64,000 nt of DNA from Stratiolaelaps scimitus (lineage: Eukaryota > Arthropoda > Arachnida > Mesostigmata > Laelapidae): positions 2,480,001 to 2,544,000 of the forward strand of contig JABWDB010000021.1 in assembly GCA_019614645.1 (NCBI GenBank), given 5' to 3'. Both the position numbers and the translations under genes were made by a program. Positions 61,301 through 64,000 of the stretch are shown one piece after another; the stretch's first letter is position 1, and every line of letters starts with the position of its first letter. Under the pieces are notes generated by a model. It was not told where the DNA came from and ran no database searches. It saw nothing but the letters and a program-made list of their open reading frames with translations.

Positions 61301-63286
61301 TTGGATATGTGAGTCGCTCATGACTTCGCTTGCGTCGAAATGAAGATATACACTCAAAGAGTATTTTGAAGATAACGTTTTTTTCCAGATTCCAGTAGTT
61401 ATGGTGATTAGAATGCTTCGGGTCAGTTCAATAGAGATTTGTGGATAGAAATGCCATAAAAATAATAATAATAATACGGCGGGTTCAACGAAACTTGCTT
61501 TGTTCCTCCGGAGGAAATATCACTTTCCGGATGGCATGATATACATTTCAAGGTTAGATTCCAATCGATACAGCGTAGAGCTATATGCACTTTTTGAAAG
61601 AAACTCACAGCTCGTTAAAGCATTACTCAACAACTCGTCCAAATGAGTCGAAATACTGATAAAAAAAGACATGTTGCTTAGACGATCCCGGCGAATTCTT
61701 GTAAGCCTCCTGTAAAAAATTCTGAAGCGCCGTGATAATAGCCCAGGCCTTGCCCTATCGGATTACTACATATTCATAGCAATGCAGCACGGCCCGAACA
61801 GTGAGCTATTTAAAACTGAGTCACATGTCAGAAAATGGGTCTCTGAACGGACCGCTTCTATGGGCGTCTCCTTTCACCCATGAATCGCGAACAGCGGTTG
61901 AAGGTCATAGAAAGGTAAGGAAACTATTTTTATGTATACCTTGAAGTTACTTATTAGAGCTTCCTGTAATGCCATTCCGTGTGTTCTCAGCGTTTCGTTA
62001 TTAGATCGTATTTTTTTCTAGTTAGCTCATCGACGTGCATTAGAGATGATTGGGTTCCAGCCGGCCCAAATCAACACTTGGGCTGAATTACTATCGATCG
62101 GCAGTAACCTACCACCGCAGGTCCTTCCAATACATCAGAAGACGAACGAGGCCTCAGTGACGAGTAGGCGCCGCTTGGACAGCGTCTAGGGCACAGTCGT
62201 TACACCCCACAGTACCGAATGTACCAACAGAACCCCCAGCAATACAAAGCAGAGGTGATGTAAGGCACATTTCAATTTAGCTGTACAACAGCCAATCATA
62301 GAAAACAAACAACCGCTTATTTTGGCACACCCTTGTGACAACGTGCAGTGGATAAATAACAGTGTTTGTGCTGATTACGATCTAAATATGCTGTGAATAT
62401 TAACGTCCCATCGAACACATCTTTGATATGGTAAATAACAAGCCCCAGTTGATATTCCCTATTCGACCCTTTACAGATGCGTTGACTCCTGAGCAATTTG
62501 CCATCTTGAGCAATAATTGACATTTCTGAAGGGCATCCTCCTTGCATAATAATATGGTGACGTCTGTTACCACAGAAATTTCCTCGGCCAGGTAATGTTC
62601 AGACATTCCCTGAGTTCTTCTTTGAATACGAAATCTTGCACTGTCAAGGTCATATCAAGTTGGCTAGTCGACCACTGAGAGTGTGGCAATACACCTGAGT
62701 GACTTCACATCACTTCAGAGCATTTAGCAATAGTTGCATAAACGGAGAGAGAGAGAATATGCCAGGTATCAGTGGGTGCGACTCAGTGTTGGTTAGACAG
62801 GAACCATATCCGTGCAAACAATATTTAAATTTTAGATAAGTTATCCAGCACATTTAGTTAGATGGTTCGTACATAAAAATGGCCGCTCAGAACAAATTTC
62901 CATACGGCAAAGCCGACAATGTCTGTGCTGACAAAGCACTCCCTGACTTCAGACTGTCCCAAGGTCGAACTTAGGCCCGGTTGAGCGCTGTCTCTACGCT
63001 GAACAGGTGAATATGTTGTGTACAGAAGAGCCGCAGGAATAAGATGCGGGCCCTTGTCCCCATCTGGCGAATCTTGAGAAAAAAAGGAACAGGCGAGGCG
63101 GAACGTATGCGGGTGACGCAGTCCACGGCTTCGAGCAAAACTGAGCTAACCTAATAAACGAACTATATCATTGTTAGCTTCATTGAAATAAATGAACTAT
63201 TGCATTTCGATAATGCGACGCTAGTAAATAAATAGTATTTGCTTAGTTAAATAACTATTATAACGAAAAAAGAGGAGATAGAGAGT

Positions 63287-63355
63287 TACGCGGTGGTTAA
63301 GCGATGGGTGCTTAAAGTGTGACTTGGTGACCGCTCAACTCCACTTACGCTTCCT
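63287..63355 (+). repeat. tRNA-Ser/Leu-like SINE head, weak
   Basis: GCGGTGGTTAAGCGATGGGT resembles the box A and D-arm of class II (Ser/Leu) tRNAs. About 35 bases later a degenerate box B-like segment (GTGACCGCTCAACTCC) follows. The stems are not complete, so it is more likely a tRNA-derived repeat than a tRNA gene. Confidence 0.3.
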
Positions 63356-64000
63356 AAGGTGACTTAGCACTACTCAACTATAGGAACGACAAAGGGATGT
63401 AGCGGGTCTCTCGACGCCGGTGCTGTCTACTCGCAAGACGTGCGACTAGCGTCCAACATTCAAACGTACGACTGTACGAGACCTGCCCCGTGCGGAGGTT
63501 TTATTTGTTTCACTCTGGCTGAACAGGGGGCGTTTCGCCCTCTAATCGCATCGACCAATCATACAACAATCTGCTGCCCGTAATTCCGCTGGCCACTCAC
63601 ATATCGCGTATGCAACACCAGCGGCCGGCAGCTACTCTCATCATCATCAGTATCATCAACATAAACTCCGTATTTGTGGTTCAGGAGTAGTCTTTACTAT
63701 GTTCACTACAGTAACTTCCATCGGCGGCGGTGTCGGCAGCCGCGTCGGCGGCAGCAGCATTACGACCAGTCACAGCGTCACATGCCTGTGGAGAGATGTC
63801 CCCCGCATCTCAGTCCACATTCAACAGTGGCACGCCATGTGCACGGTGTTCGTCGTTTGTGCCATGTTTGTCTCACCTGAACAGCACATTGCGCGGTGAT
63901 ATGCCACGTGCACGGTGATCGGTGCTTCCTTTGAAATCGTCTGTCCATAATGATCTGACCACATTTATGTAAGCACACGATTGGCCCAGTAACGTCGCAG

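Larger units (their letters stand above)
55100..64000. other. Gene-free stretch to the window end
   Basis: No gene recognised. 56560-57300 and 59780-60240 are GC-richer, C/T-rich islands with many overlapping ORFs and little protein character; each ends at an ATGAGCGA start. The 43-codon ORF after the first (57285-57416) is too short to call. 57480-57960 is also GC-richer with an unrecognised 69-codon minus-strand ORF (57557-57766). Long TA repeats lie at 57437-57461 and 58274-58315 and a CA run at 58752-58766. 62317-62606 has two overlapping unrecognised minus-strand ORFs. 63360-64000 is GC-rich and may be the promoter side or first exon of a gene outside the window. Confidence 0.5.

Overview
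The window is animal nuclear DNA with a compact arthropod-like genome structure. Introns run from about 200 bases to 17 kb and have GT..AG borders. Gene-poor stretches are rich in TA, GA and CAG/GTT-type microsatellites, and there are relics of animal transposons. The genes and the invertebrate-type vinculin (two internal repeats, 944 residues) suggest an arthropod. A mite or tick would fit, but that is inference only. There are no operons, bacterial features or CRISPR arrays.

Layout. 1-2435 is intergenic. 2436-4316 (minus) is a single-exon wolframin (ER membrane, Ca2+ homeostasis and ER stress). 4317-7804 is the divergent spacer between the wolframin and vinculin starts, full of trinucleotide-type low-complexity DNA, with one unrecognised ORF on the minus strand. 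7805-32150 (plus) is a complete vinculin gene. I assembled it from nine coding exons whose phases all agree, including a 57-base first exon at 7805-7861 separated from the rest by a 17.5-kb intron. Inside that intron, on the opposite strand, lies an intact single-exon gene (22634-23473) for a coiled-coil protein ending in a TAX1BP1/CALCOCO-type ubiquitin-binding zinc finger. Intron 2 carries a broken mariner-type transposase. 36129-37541 (plus) is an intact sugar transporter of the Tret1 type with its own polyadenylation signal. From about 37.8 kb to the end the window is a gene desert. Its one clear coding feature is a 431-codon ORF (52828-54123, minus) related to the Gag (DUF1759) region of BEL/Pao retrotransposons, with no pol. 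Scattered tRNA-derived SINE-like fragments, a perfect 28-bp foldback (55040-55099) and long TA repeats make up what else I can support there.

What the genes do together. They are ordinary cellular genes with no shared pathway: ER homeostasis, adhesion/cytoskeleton, a likely autophagy or innate-immune adaptor, and sugar transport. I see no operon-like functional system. The items most worth a second look are the nested zinc-finger gene, the stand-alone Gag ORF that has stayed open without its pol partner, the perfect foldback, and a few ORFs with coding-like codon texture that I cannot name.
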